Source: SIG480 sp045636865 (GTDB taxonomy: Bacteria; Bacillota; Clostridia; Oscillospirales; JAAYXM01). From it: DNA of 64,000 nt. The notes beneath the pieces were generated by a model. The model searched no databases and was not told the DNA's origin. It worked only from the letters and a program-made list of their open reading frames with translations. The position numbers and the translations under genes are program-made. This document shows, in pieces, positions 35,189-43,994 of the stretch (the stretch's first letter is position 1; the number at the start of each line of letters is the position of its first letter). The stretch is taken from positions 179,660-243,659 of the forward strand of contig JAZTYJ010000004.1 of assembly GCA_045636865.1 (NCBI GenBank), in the 5' to 3' direction.

Positions 35189-36760
35189 TTACTCGTAGGT
35201 AACGTTGTCATTCCTGCGTCGGCGTGTGTATGCAAGATACATAACGATTGCCGAGAGTCCCCAGAAGTAAGCGTTCATATAAGGCACTTCAAAAATATTT
35301 TCAAAGTAGGAATGTGCGAGAACGCCTATCTGACCGGAGATGATTCCGCACGAGAGAAGCGACATCTTGCTCTTCTGAGTTTTAAAGACGCTGCGAAGCG
35401 ACCAGAGAAGATTTCTAAGAAGCAGCCAGATGTAGGATATGAGTCCCAAAAGCCCCATTTCCGTGAGCGTTTTGAGGTAGTAGTTATCCATATAGTAATA
35501 CAGGAGGTCGTCTATTTCCTTGTTCTGCATCGCTATCGCGCCGCCATACCGACCGAGACCGAAACCGAATATGCGGTTCTGTCGCCAGAGCGCAAGACCG
35601 AGGTGCCAACGCTCTCCGCGACCGCCCGTGGAGTTTGCTTTTGCAAAATCGGCGGTAAAGAGAAACATGATGCGGTTTGATATTTCGGGAACGCAGAATA
35701 TAACGGCAAGGATTGCGGCTCCTGCAATTAAAAGAAGCTTTCTGTCAACAAGGAGCGCAAAGACAAAAACCGCAATCGTAAGCCCGAACCACGCACCTCG
35801 CGAGAACGTAAAAAGAGTTGCAAGACAAAGAACGCCTGTTGCGCTCCAGAGCAGACACTTTGCCCAAAGTGGTTTTACGTAATACGCGAGCGCCGCAAGC
35901 ATCGGAGCTGTCATAACCATAAATGCGCCCATTATGTTCGGACTTCCGATGATGGAGTAGACGCGTGTGCGAACGCCTGCTTCAGCCTGGGCAACCCACG
36001 CCTCCGGCATCGGAGCCTTTGTGATATACTGATAGATTCCGTGGAGCGCGATAGCCGTTCCGAGTGCGCTTAATGTAAAGAAGAAGGCTTTGAAATCTTT
36101 GTCATCTTCAACGAGTCGCACAAGAACGAAGAACCAGAGCATAAACTGGCATACTGCACGGTAACCGTCGATAGCGGGGCCCATCTTCGGGGAGACTACC
36201 GCAACGAGGAGAATGCCTATGCACATAAAGAGCAGAAGTGGCATATCAACAGGTGTTATGCGCGGCTTAATCGCTTCTTTTGAGAACATAATTCTGCAAA
36301 TGATGAAGCCTATGCAGAAAAGCATAAATGCTTCGTCCCATATTGCCGAAATAAAACCGATTTTTAAAACATCGCGTATAAAGACGTCAAGCGGGAGATA
36401 AAGCGCAAATAAAGCTATGAGAAGACGCCGCAGCCCAAGCTTTTTAAACAGCCCGATGACAAAGCTTCCAAAACAAAGCTTTTTGCATAATCCGAATATG
36501 AAGCTTCCCTCAATTGCGGGAGTGACCGCGATGCCGATATTGCGGAGCTTTTTGTTGAATCCGAGAAGTGTTTTATAAAGCTTTGAATAAACAATTTTCG
36601 GAGTTTTTCCAAAGAACGCAACGAACACACGGCGAGTGATTGAGGTTTTATAATGCTTCGCAAAAAACTTCACAATCTTTCCGGGCAAGCTTTCCGGAAA
36701 AGCTTTCGAGAAGACAGATATCAGACGGGCAATTGCGCAATTTCTGATAATCTTATCCAT
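35189..36760 (-). CDS. O-antigen ligase / Wzy-like membrane protein
   Basis: Large polytopic membrane protein of the O-antigen ligase/polymerase family, 523 residues with about 12 hydrophobic segments after a roughly 110-residue basic N-terminal region. The Wzy_C-type region has LFTFSRGAWFGL near 320 and a following FGFGLGRYGGA stretch near 410, the signature surroundings of these enzymes. In Gram-positives they polymerise or ligate surface glycans. The ATG at 36760 overlaps the upstream DUF4330 gene by 8 bases, so the two are coupled. Substrate unknown. Confidence 0.8.
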   Translation of the reverse strand: MDKIIRNCAIARLISVFSKAFPESLPGKIVKFFAKHYKTSITRRVFVAFFGKTPKIVYSKLYKTLLGFNKKLRNIGIAVTPAIEGSFIFGLCKKLCFGSFVIGLFKKLGLRRLLIALFALYLPLDVFIRDVLKIGFISAIWDEAFMLFCIGFIICRIMFSKEAIKPRITPVDMPLLLFMCIGILLVAVVSPKMGPAIDGYRAVCQFMLWFFVLVRLVEDDKDFKAFFFTLSALGTAIALHGIYQYITKAPMPEAWVAQAEAGVRTRVYSIIGSPNIMGAFMVMTAPMLAALAYYVKPLWAKCLLWSATGVLCLATLFTFSRGAWFGLTIAVFVFALLVDRKLLLIAGAAILAVIFCVPEISNRIMFLFTADFAKANSTGGRGERWHLGLALWRQNRIFGFGLGRYGGAIAMQNKEIDDLLYYYMDNYYLKTLTEMGLLGLISYIWLLLRNLLWSLRSVFKTQKSKMSLLSCGIISGQIGVLAHSYFENIFEVPYMNAYFWGLSAIVMYLAYTRRRRNDNVTYE

Positions 36761-37259
36761 CAAATTCCACCGTTTCAATAATAGCATTTACTTCAACGGT
36801 CTGGCTCTTGAAGATGAAGCCACGACCGATGCGGATTTCCTGAGTTCCGATTTTGAGAATTGGATCGTTCTTGTTCTGCTTTGCGCGGACCGTAATTATG
36901 AGGTCGGTTTTTTGCGGGTCTTCAGCTGTAATAACTGTGCCGTCAGCGGCGGTAACCGCTGCGAGATACGGAACGCTTTCAACCGCGATAACCTCGGCAT
37001 CCGCGATATAGTCGCTGCCGGCAACGAGACGTGTGCCGGGAACAAGTTCTTTTTTTGCCTCGACATCGAGGTAGTCCATAGCACCGCGGACGCGCATGGT
37101 AACTATCATATCGGATTTCGGTGCGATAACGTCGGCGGCAGCGGGAGCTGCGAGCTTGTAGACAAGTGCAACTGCAACAAGAACGATGCAGAGAAGGATG
37201 ACAAGATCAATGACATTGATAATGCCGAAGAGCTTTCCTTTTTCGTTTATGAGTTTCAT
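36753..37259 (-). CDS. DUF4330 domain protein
   Basis: A 168-residue membrane-anchored protein: short cytosolic N-terminus (MKLINEKGKLFGIINV), one helix at about 15-36, then an extracytoplasmic beta-rich domain of the DUF4330 family. The family has no known function and often lies beside polysaccharide ligase or polymerase genes, as here. AAAGGAAC precedes the ATG. It is first in a two-gene leftward operon with the O-antigen ligase-like gene. Confidence 0.8.
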   Translation of the reverse strand: MKLINEKGKLFGIINVIDLVILLCIVLVAVALVYKLAAPAAADVIAPKSDMIVTMRVRGAMDYLDVEAKKELVPGTRLVAGSDYIADAEVIAVESVPYLAAVTAADGTVITAEDPQKTDLIITVRAKQNKNDPILKIGTQEIRIGRGFIFKSQTVEVNAIIETVEFDG

Positions 37260-37290
37260 GGTATTTAAGTTCCTTTCGTTATTGTATTGC

Positions 37291-37319
37291 TTGACCTATC
37301 GTCTGTTATATTATATAAT
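37291..37319 (+). promoter_or_regulatory. Promoter of the GT4-CsaB gene
   Basis: TTGACC (37291-37296), 17 bp, TATAAT (37314-37319). Its -10 box overlaps the -10 of the opposing promoter. Confidence 0.72.
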
Positions 37320-37338
37320 AAGAGTAAAAATATAACAA
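37310..37338 (-). promoter_or_regulatory. Promoter of the DUF4330 / O-antigen ligase operon
   Basis: On the minus strand TTGTTA (37338-37333), 17 bp, TATAAT (37315-37310). It shares 37314-37315 with the rightward -10 box, so RNA polymerase cannot occupy both promoters at once. Confidence 0.6.
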
Positions 37339-37375
37339 TAGTTTTTCGGAAAAATTTACAAATACAGGAGTAGCT

Positions 37376-39583
37376 ATGAAGATAATTCACATCATAAGCG
37401 GCGGTGACGTCGGAGGCGCAAAAACCCACGTTTTGTCCCTTGTTTCAGAGCTTTCCAAAGAGCATGATGCGGTTCTTGTAAGCTTTCGTGAGGGCGAATT
37501 TGCTGCCGATGCAAGAGCACTTGGAATCAACACCGTTGTGATAAACAACAGAAATCCGCTAAAGGACTTTTCTGACCTCAAAAAGCTTATCATAAGCGGA
37601 AAATTTGATGTAGTGCATTGTCACGGTTCGAAGGCTAATGTAATAACCTCATTTATAAAAAAAACGATAAATGTGCCTGTTATCACAACTGTCCACAGTG
37701 ACTACAGAATCGACTATATGGGAAGCCTTATAAAACGGCTTACCTTCGGAGTTCTGAACACGGTTGCGCTCAGATTCTTTGACGGTTATATCGGGGTAAC
37801 AAATGCGTTTCTGGATCTCCTTACGGAGCGCGGCTTTGACCCGTATAAGCTCTATGTTCTGAACAACGGCATTGAATTTACCGATCCCGAACCGAAAGAA
37901 GAAAGAAAAGAATATCTCAAAAAGCTCGGAATAGAGTGTGAAAACCCGGTTGTGTGCGGAATTGCGGCGCGCTTTGATCCCGTAAAAGATATCGGGTGTG
38001 CAATAAGTGCGGTTGCAAAAGTGTGCAGGGAATGTGAAAATTTATATCTTGTCCTCGGCGGTGACGGCGACGAGGCAGAGAATTTGCGGGAGCTTGTGAA
38101 AAAGAACGGAATTGAAGACCGCGTTATATTCGCAGGCTGGATAAAGGATATGGATTCCTTTCTCAACGCGGTTGATATAAGCATCGTTTCTTCTTTGAGC
38201 GAAGGCTTTCCGTACAGCGTGCTTGAGTCTATACGTTCAAAATGCACGATGATCTCAACAAAGGTTGGTGCTATGCCCGAAATCATAAACGACGGTATAG
38301 ACGGACTTCTGTTTGATATCGGAGACTCAGATGCCCTTGCGCGCCATATAAAGCTTCTTTATGAGGATGAGAAGTTAAGGCGCGGTATGGCGGAGAGACT
38401 TCTCAAAAAGGCAAAAGTCAGATATTCGTTTGAGAATATGGTTAAAACCCAAGTTGCGATTTATGAGACGGCAATACTCAAAAAAGAGCAGACGGCAGAG
38501 AGAAGGAGAGTTCTTCTTTGCGGCTCTTACGGCAGAGGCAACGCCGGGGATGATGCCATCTTAAAAGCTGTTATACGCGAAATAAACGAAGTTTCCGAAA
38601 ATGCGGAGATTTGCGTTATGTCAAAAAATCCGCTTCAGACAAAGTTGCGTTACAGAGTACGCTCTGTGCACACCTTCAACCTGTTTAAGGTGATTTCGCA
38701 GATGAGAAAATCATATCTCTACATAAACGGAGGAGGAAGTCTCATTCAGGACTCAACCTCGTCGCGCTCGCTCTATTTCTATCTGTTTACATTGTGGCTT
38801 GCAAAGATTTCGAGGTGCAAGGTTATGATGTACGGTTGCGGAATAGGCCCCGTAACGAAAAAGAAAAACAGACGGCTTGCAGGGAACGTTATAGACAAGA
38901 ATGTCGACTGCATAACACTGCGCGACCCCGACTCATACGAAGACTTAAAGGCTATGGATGTCCGCAGACCGAGAATGTTTCTTGCGGCAGACCCGACGCT
39001 CGGCATAGCTCCTGCCCCTGAGTATGAAATTGAAAAGGTGTTTAAAAACGAAGGTCTTGATATAAATAAAAAATACCTCTGTCTTGCGATCCGCAAATGG
39101 AAGAATATTGACGACAAGCTTCCGCATATCGTATCCGCGGCAAAATATGCAGAGGAAAAATACGGTCTTTCAATTGCTCTTATTTCGATGGAAAGAAGCC
39201 GCGATATAGAGATTTCCGAAAAAATCAAAAAAGAGCTTCCGGATGCTGTTGTAATCCGCGGAGAATATGATGTTCACACGGTTATCGGAATTCTTTCGAA
39301 GATGCACATAATTATGGCTATGCGCCTGCACGCGCTCGTGTTTGGTGCGGGGCAGGGAGTTGCCACAATCGGTATTGCATATGACCACAAGGTAACGGGA
39401 TTTATGAACTATATCGGACGTGAGATGTGTGTGTTGTATAAAGACTGTGAGGCGGAGATTCTCAAAAACTTCATCGACCGCACAATGAGTGATATGGAAT
39501 ACGGCGAGCATATGAAGCAGGCGTGCCGCGAGATGCGCGAAAATGAAAAGGAAAACACAAACCGTCTCCGCGAGTTTTTTTAA
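37376..39583 (+). CDS. Fusion: GT4 glycosyltransferase + CsaB polysaccharide pyruvyl transferase
   Basis: One 735-residue chain with two enzymes. Residues 1-365 form a family 4 glycosyltransferase: IISGGDVGGAKTHVLSL at the N-terminus, GIAARFDPVKDI near 200 and the nucleotide-sugar site EGFPYSVLESI near 283. Residues from about 378 form a CsaB-type pyruvyl transferase: LLCGSYGRGNAGDDAIL, then YINGGGSLIQDSTSSRSL near 455 and MAMRLHALVFG near 645. CsaB adds pyruvate ketals to secondary wall polymers, which SLH-domain proteins bind. The fusion suggests sugar addition and pyruvylation of the same polymer. The frame is continuous across the junction. Confidence 0.88.
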   Translation: MKIIHIISGGDVGGAKTHVLSLVSELSKEHDAVLVSFREGEFAADARALGINTVVINNRNPLKDFSDLKKLIISGKFDVVHCHGSKANVITSFIKKTINVPVITTVHSDYRIDYMGSLIKRLTFGVLNTVALRFFDGYIGVTNAFLDLLTERGFDPYKLYVLNNGIEFTDPEPKEERKEYLKKLGIECENPVVCGIAARFDPVKDIGCAISAVAKVCRECENLYLVLGGDGDEAENLRELVKKNGIEDRVIFAGWIKDMDSFLNAVDISIVSSLSEGFPYSVLESIRSKCTMISTKVGAMPEIINDGIDGLLFDIGDSDALARHIKLLYEDEKLRRGMAERLLKKAKVRYSFENMVKTQVAIYETAILKKEQTAERRRVLLCGSYGRGNAGDDAILKAVIREINEVSENAEICVMSKNPLQTKLRYRVRSVHTFNLFKVISQMRKSYLYINGGGSLIQDSTSSRSLYFYLFTLWLAKISRCKVMMYGCGIGPVTKKKNRRLAGNVIDKNVDCITLRDPDSYEDLKAMDVRRPRMFLAADPTLGIAPAPEYEIEKVFKNEGLDINKKYLCLAIRKWKNIDDKLPHIVSAAKYAEEKYGLSIALISMERSRDIEISEKIKKELPDAVVIRGEYDVHTVIGILSKMHIIMAMRLHALVFGAGQGVATIGIAYDHKVTGFMNYIGREMCVLYKDCEAEILKNFIDRTMSDMEYGEHMKQACREMRENEKENTNRLREFF

Positions 39584-39599
39584 AAAAGGAAGTTTTAAG

Positions 39600-40751
39600 A
39601 TGAACAAAATTGTATGTCTTGCAACGAGCTGTTATCATCCGTTTCCGACAAGAAAACAGCACGTTATGAACAGAATAGCATCGGAAGAAATTTTGTATTT
39701 TGAGCCGTCGGTTACATACCTTGCACCGCTTAAGGACAAAACCGCATGGAAAAGACTTACTATGTACCTTGGGAAGGGCGAGCGTGCGCGGGACAACCTC
39801 ACCGTTTATGCAACGCCTCCGAATCTCCCGTTTTTCAACAAATTCAGATTTATAAATAAGCTCAACCAAAAACGTCTTGCGCGCTTTGTCAGAAAAAAGA
39901 TGAAGGCACACGGCTTTGAAAACCCGATACTCTGGTGTTATTCGCCCACATCGGCTGACGCGATAAAATATATTCCGCACAGTGCACTTGTTTATGATTG
40001 TGTTGACCGTCACAGCGCGTATAAGGGGTTTATCGACGTCGACACGGTGAACACGCTTGAGCGAGACCTTGCAAGTACGGCAGACACCGTTTTTGCAACG
40101 GCATCGGGATTATATGATACGCTCTCTGCGTATAATGAAAAAACGGTTATGCTTCCAAACGGAGTTAACTTTGAACACTTCCACAAGGCTGCAGAAGAGA
40201 AACTTCCTGTTCCGCAGGATATTGCAGATATGAGACATCCGATAATCGGTTTTGTAGGAATGCTTCAGGAGTGCATTGACTACGAAAAAATCGAAATTAT
40301 CGCAAAAGAACGCCCAGAGTGGAATGTGGTGCTTGTCGGCAAGCCTCTTCCGGGAGTCAACCTTGAGTATCTTGAAAAGTACAAGAACATCCACTTCCTC
40401 GGAATGAAAAAGTATGATGAGCTTCCGGCATATATTCAGAACTTTGACGTTTGTCTCAATGTTTTCAGAGACGGTGACCTTTCAAAAGACGTAAGCCCGC
40501 TCAAGTTCTATGAGTATCTCGCAACGGGAAAGCCTGTTGTAAGCACGCCGCAGCCGGATCAGGTGCTTCAATATGCAGATGCGGTTTACATCGCAAAGGG
40601 ATCTGAAGACTTTATAGAAATGTGCGAGGCGGCGATGAGTGAGCCGGATACTACCAAAACAGAAAAGCGAATTGAGTATGCAAGGGCGTGCTCGTGGGAT
40701 TCACGCGTTCGCGAAATGGAAAGCATTTTAAAATCAAACGGTGTAGAATAA
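39600..40751 (+). CDS. GT4-like glycosyltransferase (TuaH-like)
   Basis: A 383-residue glycosyltransferase of GT-B fold, similar in layout to the teichuronic acid protein TuaH. Seen are the N-terminal FPTRKQHVMNRIA, the central YDCVDRH segment near 137, the linker MLPNGVNFEHF near 205 and the C-terminal donor site SPLKFYEYLATGKPVVSTP near 300. I use the ATG at 39600 behind AAAAAAGGAAG; an in-frame extension into the preceding gene is not supported. It follows the GT4-CsaB fusion by 16 bases. Donor sugar unknown. Confidence 0.82.
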   Translation: MNKIVCLATSCYHPFPTRKQHVMNRIASEEILYFEPSVTYLAPLKDKTAWKRLTMYLGKGERARDNLTVYATPPNLPFFNKFRFINKLNQKRLARFVRKKMKAHGFENPILWCYSPTSADAIKYIPHSALVYDCVDRHSAYKGFIDVDTVNTLERDLASTADTVFATASGLYDTLSAYNEKTVMLPNGVNFEHFHKAAEEKLPVPQDIADMRHPIIGFVGMLQECIDYEKIEIIAKERPEWNVVLVGKPLPGVNLEYLEKYKNIHFLGMKKYDELPAYIQNFDVCLNVFRDGDLSKDVSPLKFYEYLATGKPVVSTPQPDQVLQYADAVYIAKGSEDFIEMCEAAMSEPDTTKTEKRIEYARACSWDSRVREMESILKSNGVE

Positions 40752-40752
40752 A

Positions 40753-40786
40753 AGAAAAGCTGAAGGAAATTTCCTTCAGCTTTTTC
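40753..40786. terminator. Bidirectional terminator
   Basis: Perfect inverted repeat GCTGAAGGAAA/TTTCCTTCAGC with A/T-runs outside, between the convergent glycosyltransferase and pflA genes. Confidence 0.85.
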
Positions 40787-41516
40787 GTTTGCTTTTAATT
40801 CCGTCAAGGATTATATTTTTTGCGCGTATTGCCTCCTCTTTTGGAAGAGATGGCATATCTGCAAGGGGATATTTTATCTTAAGCTCATCGTATTTCGGCT
40901 TTCCCATCGTGTGATAGGGAAGAACGTCAAGAGCTTTTAAAGATTTGAGAGAACCGATAAACTCGCCGAGAGCAAAAAGGTCATCCTCATTATCGGTGAT
41001 GCCTTTGACTATAACTGTGCGTATCCAGAGCGGAATATTCTTATCTGAAAGATATCTTGCAAAGGATAAAACGGCTTCATTTCCCGCACCGGTTAGTTTT
41101 TTGTGAGCATCAGGGCGTATGTGCTTTATATCGAGCATGACAAGATCTGTAAAGGATATTAGCTTGTCAAATTTTTCTTTTAAAGCTTCGGAGAAAGTTA
41201 TTCCGGAAGTGTCAAGACAAGTGTGGATATTGCGCGCTTTTGCCTCCTTAAAAAGCTCTGTAACAAAGTCAATCTGCAGAAGGGGCTCACCGCCCGTAAC
41301 GGTTATTCCGCCGTTTTTGTAAAACTCGCGGTTTTTTTCGTATTCGGAAATGAGGTCGGAAACCGCCACTTCTTTTCCTTTGCCGATATCCCAGGTGTCG
41401 GGATTGTGGCAGTAGAGACAACGCAGGCGGCAACCCTGCATAAAGACAACAAAGCGGATTCCCGGACCGTCAACCGTTCCGAAGCTTTCCGTCGAGTGAA
41501 TATATCCCCACGTCAT
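40776..41516 (-). CDS. pflA: Pyruvate formate-lyase activating enzyme
   Basis: Radical SAM enzyme that abstracts a hydrogen from the glycine of pyruvate formate-lyase to form the catalytic glycyl radical. The CxxxCxxC cluster motif is CRLRCLYC near 28-35, preceded by SFGTVDGPGIRFVVF. GGEPLLQ is near 75 and DTSGI near 98. At 246 residues it is the standard size. I start it at the ATG at 41516 (TWGYIHSTES), 4 bases after the stop of the small glycyl-radical gene. A longer reading into that gene lacks support. Confidence 0.95.
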   Translation of the reverse strand: MTWGYIHSTESFGTVDGPGIRFVVFMQGCRLRCLYCHNPDTWDIGKGKEVAVSDLISEYEKNREFYKNGGITVTGGEPLLQIDFVTELFKEAKARNIHTCLDTSGITFSEALKEKFDKLISFTDLVMLDIKHIRPDAHKKLTGAGNEAVLSFARYLSDKNIPLWIRTVIVKGITDNEDDLFALGEFIGSLKSLKALDVLPYHTMGKPKYDELKIKYPLADMPSLPKEEAIRAKNIILDGIKSKRKS

Positions 41517-41520
41517 AGTG

Positions 41521-41763
41521 CTAAATCTTTTCGTGGAAGGTTCTTGAGATAACCTCATCCTGCTGTTCACGTGTAAGGTTGTTGAAGTTTACAGCATAAC
41601 CGCTGACGCGGATGGTAAGCTGTGGGTATTTCTCCGGATGTGCCTGTGCATCGAGGAGAGTTTCCTTTGTAAAAATATTCACGTTGAGGTGATGTCCGCC
41701 CTTTTTAACGTAGTTATCCAGAAGGGCGACCAAATTATCTATCTGATTTTTGTTAGCTGCCAT
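41521..41763 (-). CDS. Small glycyl-radical subunit of a split pyruvate formate-lyase
   Basis: An 80-residue protein equal to the C-terminal glycyl-radical domain of PFL. HHLNVNIF lies near 24-31, then YPQLTIRVSGYAVNFNNLT at 46-64 with the radical Gly55, and ISRTFHEKI at the end, matching where full-length PFL stops. It lacks the CC active site, which is in the separate large chain 18 bases upstream. It has its own AAGGAG 8 bases before the ATG, so it is a translated gene and not just a frameshift tail. It resembles E. coli GrcA/YfiD (127 residues) but is shorter, and here it would be obligatory. Confidence 0.9.
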   Translation of the reverse strand: MAANKNQIDNLVALLDNYVKKGGHHLNVNIFTKETLLDAQAHPEKYPQLTIRVSGYAVNFNNLTREQQDEVISRTFHEKI

Positions 41764-41781
41764 AATTTGTTCTCCTTGTTT

Positions 41782-43887
41782 TTATATTTCGTCAGTATCA
41801 AGTGCTTCGAACATAGTCGGAGCAAAGCATGCACCGCCTTCACATTCAATGTCAACATCAATGTCGCCGACGAATATCTCATCATCTTTTCCGAGTGCAC
41901 CGGGAATGATCGAGAAGGTGTTTGAAATGCCATCCTTTGCATCTCTGAAGGGAAGCTTTGAAACAGACGCGAGGGATGCGACAGCACCGTGCGTATCGCG
42001 CTTGTGCATCGGGTTTGCGCCCGGTGCAAATGCCTCACCCTGCTTTCTTCCGTCGGGAGTTGCGCCGGTGTTCTTTCCGTAAACAACGTTTGATGTGATT
42101 GTGAGAATGGAAGTTGTGGGAATGCTGTCACGATAGGTGTGGTTTTTTCTGATGTGCTCCATAAATCTGTGAACGATATCGTATGCAATCGAGTCAACCC
42201 GGTCATCGTTGTTTCCGTATTTCGGGAAATCACCCTCTACAGCATAGTCAACAGCAAGCCCCTGCTCGTTTCTGATAACGCGCACCTTTGCATATTTTAT
42301 TGCAGAGAGCGAGTCTGCAACGACAGAGAGTCCCGCAATGCCCGTTGCAAACCAGCGCGTAACTTTCTTGTCGTGAAGAGCCATCTGGATCTTTTCGTAG
42401 CAGTATTTGTCGTGCATATAGTGGATGATGTTGAGTGTATTTACATAAACTCCTGCAAGCCACTTCATCATCTCGTCGTACTTTGCCATAACATCGTCAA
42501 AATCGAGATATTCGCCTTCTACGGGTCTGTATTCGGGAGCTATCTGCTCACCCGAGATTTCGTCGATTCCGCCATTTATTGCATAGAGCAGACACTTTGC
42601 AAGGTTTGCGCGTGCTCCGAAAAATTGCATTTCCTTACCAACGCGCATAGAAGAAACACAGCAGGCAATAGCATAGTCATCACCGTGCGTAACGCGCATA
42701 AGGTCGTCGTTTTCATACTGTATTGATGAAGTTTCAATCGATGTTTTTGCACAGAATCGCTTGAAATTTTCGGGAAGTCTCGGAGACCACAAAACCGTGA
42801 GATTCGGTTCGGGAGCTGCACCGAGGTTTGAAAGCGTGTGGAGATAGCGGAATGACATCTTTGTAACGAGATGTCGACCGTCGATTGCGATGCCGCCGAT
42901 TGATTCCGTAACCCACTGCGGATCTCCTGAGAAGAGAGAGTTGTATTCGGGAGTTCTCGCAAACTTTATGAGGCGGAGCTTCATTATGAAATGGTCAATC
43001 ATTTCCTGAATCTCGCGCTCTGTGTATTTGCCGCGTTTTAAGTCGCGTTCTGCATAAATGTCGAGGAATGTAGAGGTTCTGCCGAGAGACATTGCGGCAC
43101 CGTTTTGTTCCTTTACTGCGGCAAGATAGCCAAAATAGAGCCATTGAATGGCTTCCTTTATATCTGTTGCAGGTTTTGAAATATCAAAGCCGTAAATTTC
43201 TGCCATACGCTTTAAATCTTCAAGTGCGCGGATCTGCTCGGAGAGCTCTTCACGGTCGCGGATGACGTAGGAATACATAGCAGAACGCGTTGTAATCTTC
43301 TGTTCGTTCTTGTCTTTGATGAGATTATCAACACCGTAGAGTGCAACGCGGCGGTAGTCACCTATGATTCTTCCTCTGCCGTAAGCATCCGGAAGACCTG
43401 TTATGATGTGGCTTCTTCGGCATGCGCGCATTTCCGGGGTATATGCATCAAAAACACCGCCGTTGTGGGTTTTTCTGTGAATGGTGAAAAAATCGCGGAT
43501 TTCAGGGTCGATCTCATACCCGTTATCGCTACACGCTTTTTCAGCCATACGGATACCGCCGTAGGGCATAAGTGCGCGCTTTAAGGGTTTTTCTGTCTGG
43601 AGACCAACGATTTTTTCTTTGTCCTTGTCGATATAACCGGGACCGTGAGAGGTGATGGTTGATATGATTTTAGTGTCCATATCAAGAACGCCGCCTGCCT
43701 CTCGCTCTGCCTTAAAAAGCTTAAGAACCTGCTCCCAGAGCGCAGAAGTATCGTCTGTCGGACCCTCAAGGAAAGCATCATCACCGTCATAAGGTGTATA
43801 GTTGTGACGGATAAAGCTTCTTACATCTATTTCCTTTTGCCACGTTCCGGCCTCAAAGCCTTCCCATGCAATTTCAGTATTGTTCAT
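41782..43887 (-). CDS. Large subunit of a split pyruvate formate-lyase (lacks glycyl-radical domain)
   Basis: Converts pyruvate and CoA to acetyl-CoA and formate together with the small chain. The 701 residues match PFL from the N-terminus (FEAGTWQKEIDVRSFI) to FSIIPGALGKDDE. The adjacent active-site cysteines are Cys409-Cys410 in AIACCVSSM, with PFAPGANPMH-like ATPDGRKQGEAFAPGANP near 625-640. After GKDDE the chain does not continue into the radical domain; it ends in an unrelated acidic 30-residue tail with two cysteines (ECEGGAC). Full-length PFL is about 740-760 residues. Promoter 43921-43949; order large, small, pflA. Confidence 0.93.
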   Translation of the reverse strand: MNNTEIAWEGFEAGTWQKEIDVRSFIRHNYTPYDGDDAFLEGPTDDTSALWEQVLKLFKAEREAGGVLDMDTKIISTITSHGPGYIDKDKEKIVGLQTEKPLKRALMPYGGIRMAEKACSDNGYEIDPEIRDFFTIHRKTHNGGVFDAYTPEMRACRRSHIITGLPDAYGRGRIIGDYRRVALYGVDNLIKDKNEQKITTRSAMYSYVIRDREELSEQIRALEDLKRMAEIYGFDISKPATDIKEAIQWLYFGYLAAVKEQNGAAMSLGRTSTFLDIYAERDLKRGKYTEREIQEMIDHFIMKLRLIKFARTPEYNSLFSGDPQWVTESIGGIAIDGRHLVTKMSFRYLHTLSNLGAAPEPNLTVLWSPRLPENFKRFCAKTSIETSSIQYENDDLMRVTHGDDYAIACCVSSMRVGKEMQFFGARANLAKCLLYAINGGIDEISGEQIAPEYRPVEGEYLDFDDVMAKYDEMMKWLAGVYVNTLNIIHYMHDKYCYEKIQMALHDKKVTRWFATGIAGLSVVADSLSAIKYAKVRVIRNEQGLAVDYAVEGDFPKYGNNDDRVDSIAYDIVHRFMEHIRKNHTYRDSIPTTSILTITSNVVYGKNTGATPDGRKQGEAFAPGANPMHKRDTHGAVASLASVSKLPFRDAKDGISNTFSIIPGALGKDDEIFVGDIDVDIECEGGACFAPTMFEALDTDEI

Positions 43888-43920
43888 TCGGTAGTTCTCC
43901 TTTTAGAGATATATATTTTT

Positions 43921-43949
43921 ATTATATACCCATGCCTTTGTGATATCAA
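43921..43949 (-). promoter_or_regulatory. Promoter of the split pfl operon
   Basis: On the minus strand TTGATA (43949-43944), 17 bp, TATAAT (43926-43921), followed by AAAAGGAGA before the large-subunit ATG. Confidence 0.75.
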
Positions 43950-43994
43950 GTAGAAAATGAAGGGACGCCAAGGCTTTCCTCCATTTTCTCAAAA

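Noticed and set aside
41764..41784. Reading the PFL split as a simple frameshift in one gene
   Set aside because: The large chain ends in its own tail and stop. The small gene has an AAGGAG and ATG at correct spacing and restarts at homologous residues, so a single-base frameshift does not explain it. A larger assembly error is not excluded.
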